Shown here: positions 50,659 through 50,849 of the stretch, piece by piece
How positions within the stretch are numbered: position 1 is the first letter of the stretch
How the letters are laid out: each line of letters starts with the position of its first letter
NCBI RefSeq assembly: GCF_016213215.1
Contig: NZ_JACRAW010000114.1
Coordinates: 1-50,849 of the forward strand
Source: Bradyrhizobium sp.
GTDB taxonomy: Bacteria; Pseudomonadota; Alphaproteobacteria; Rhizobiales; Xanthobacteraceae
Direction: 5' to 3'
Length of the DNA stretch: 50,849 bases
Notes under the pieces: generated by a model
Told to the model about the DNA's origin: nothing
What the model saw: the letters and a program-made list of their open reading frames with translations, nothing else
Database searches by the model: none
Made by a program: the position numbers and the translations under genes

Positions 50659-50849
<191 letters not shown>

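Overview
The window looks like chromosomal DNA of a high-GC alphaproteobacterium, most likely Bradyrhizobium or a close relative in the Nitrobacteraceae. I base this on the Porin_2-type porin, a DUF3551 small secreted protein, several small proteins of Bradyrhizobium type, the 5S/23S rRNA sequence at the right end, and the dispersed palindromic repeats beginning GTCATTGCGAGC. All assignments come from reading the sequence; no database search was run.

Left part (1-29436) has an accessory character. It starts with a decayed IS66-type gene (about 700-1065). Small envelope or secreted proteins follow (148, 145 and 87 aa), then a porin, a DUF3551 protein, a LysR regulator, and an orphan HlyD adaptor translationally coupled to a tiny membrane protein. 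Next come a two-gene RND efflux pump (8136-12428), an AraC regulator, and a four-gene envelope/stress module (13820-16359: DUF1269-like, coiled coil, YqjD/ElaB-like, YqjE-like). Two convergent TetR regulators, a 67-aa/41-aa/PepSY operon and a broken TetR gene follow. A five-gene operon (26346 down to 19966) encodes a patatin-like lipase, a hypothetical protein, a DUF3141 PHA-synthase-like hydrolase, a short phosphotransacetylase and acetate kinase. A small secreted protein and two paralogous divergent TetR regulators end this part.

Two regulatory layers are visible in the left part. A 16-bp operator-like element (TATACGGTTTRGTATA type) occurs five times. It lies upstream of the 148-aa protein, the 87-aa/145-aa pair, the RND pump, the 67-aa/41-aa/PepSY operon, and one TetR gene (16797-17465). 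At three of these sites it overlaps a TTGACA-N17/18 promoter. This suggests a local TetR regulon linking efflux to small envelope proteins. Separately, FNR/FixK-type palindromes (TTGAY-N4-RTCAA) occur twice between the divergent DUF1269 and coiled-coil genes and once just before the AraC gene, suggesting low-oxygen control.

An initiator tRNA (29437-29513, minus strand) with its own terminator separates the two halves.

Right part (29514-50849) looks like ordinary chromosome. It carries a coniferyl-aldehyde-type dehydrogenase and a GMC oxidoreductase, and a YhiI/RbbA/YhhJ-type ABC exporter operon. A catabolic-looking run includes two SDRs, two paralogous metallo-beta-lactamase-fold hydrolases, an FAH-family hydrolase and a GST. 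A DUF3775-like protein, an MGMT, an alpha/beta hydrolase, a PhyH dioxygenase, a SAF-domain oxidoreductase and an orphan TRAP binding protein follow. The window ends in the 3' part of an rRNA operon on the minus strand (23S 3' end, 5S, terminator). Palindromic intergenic repeats are seen only in this right part.
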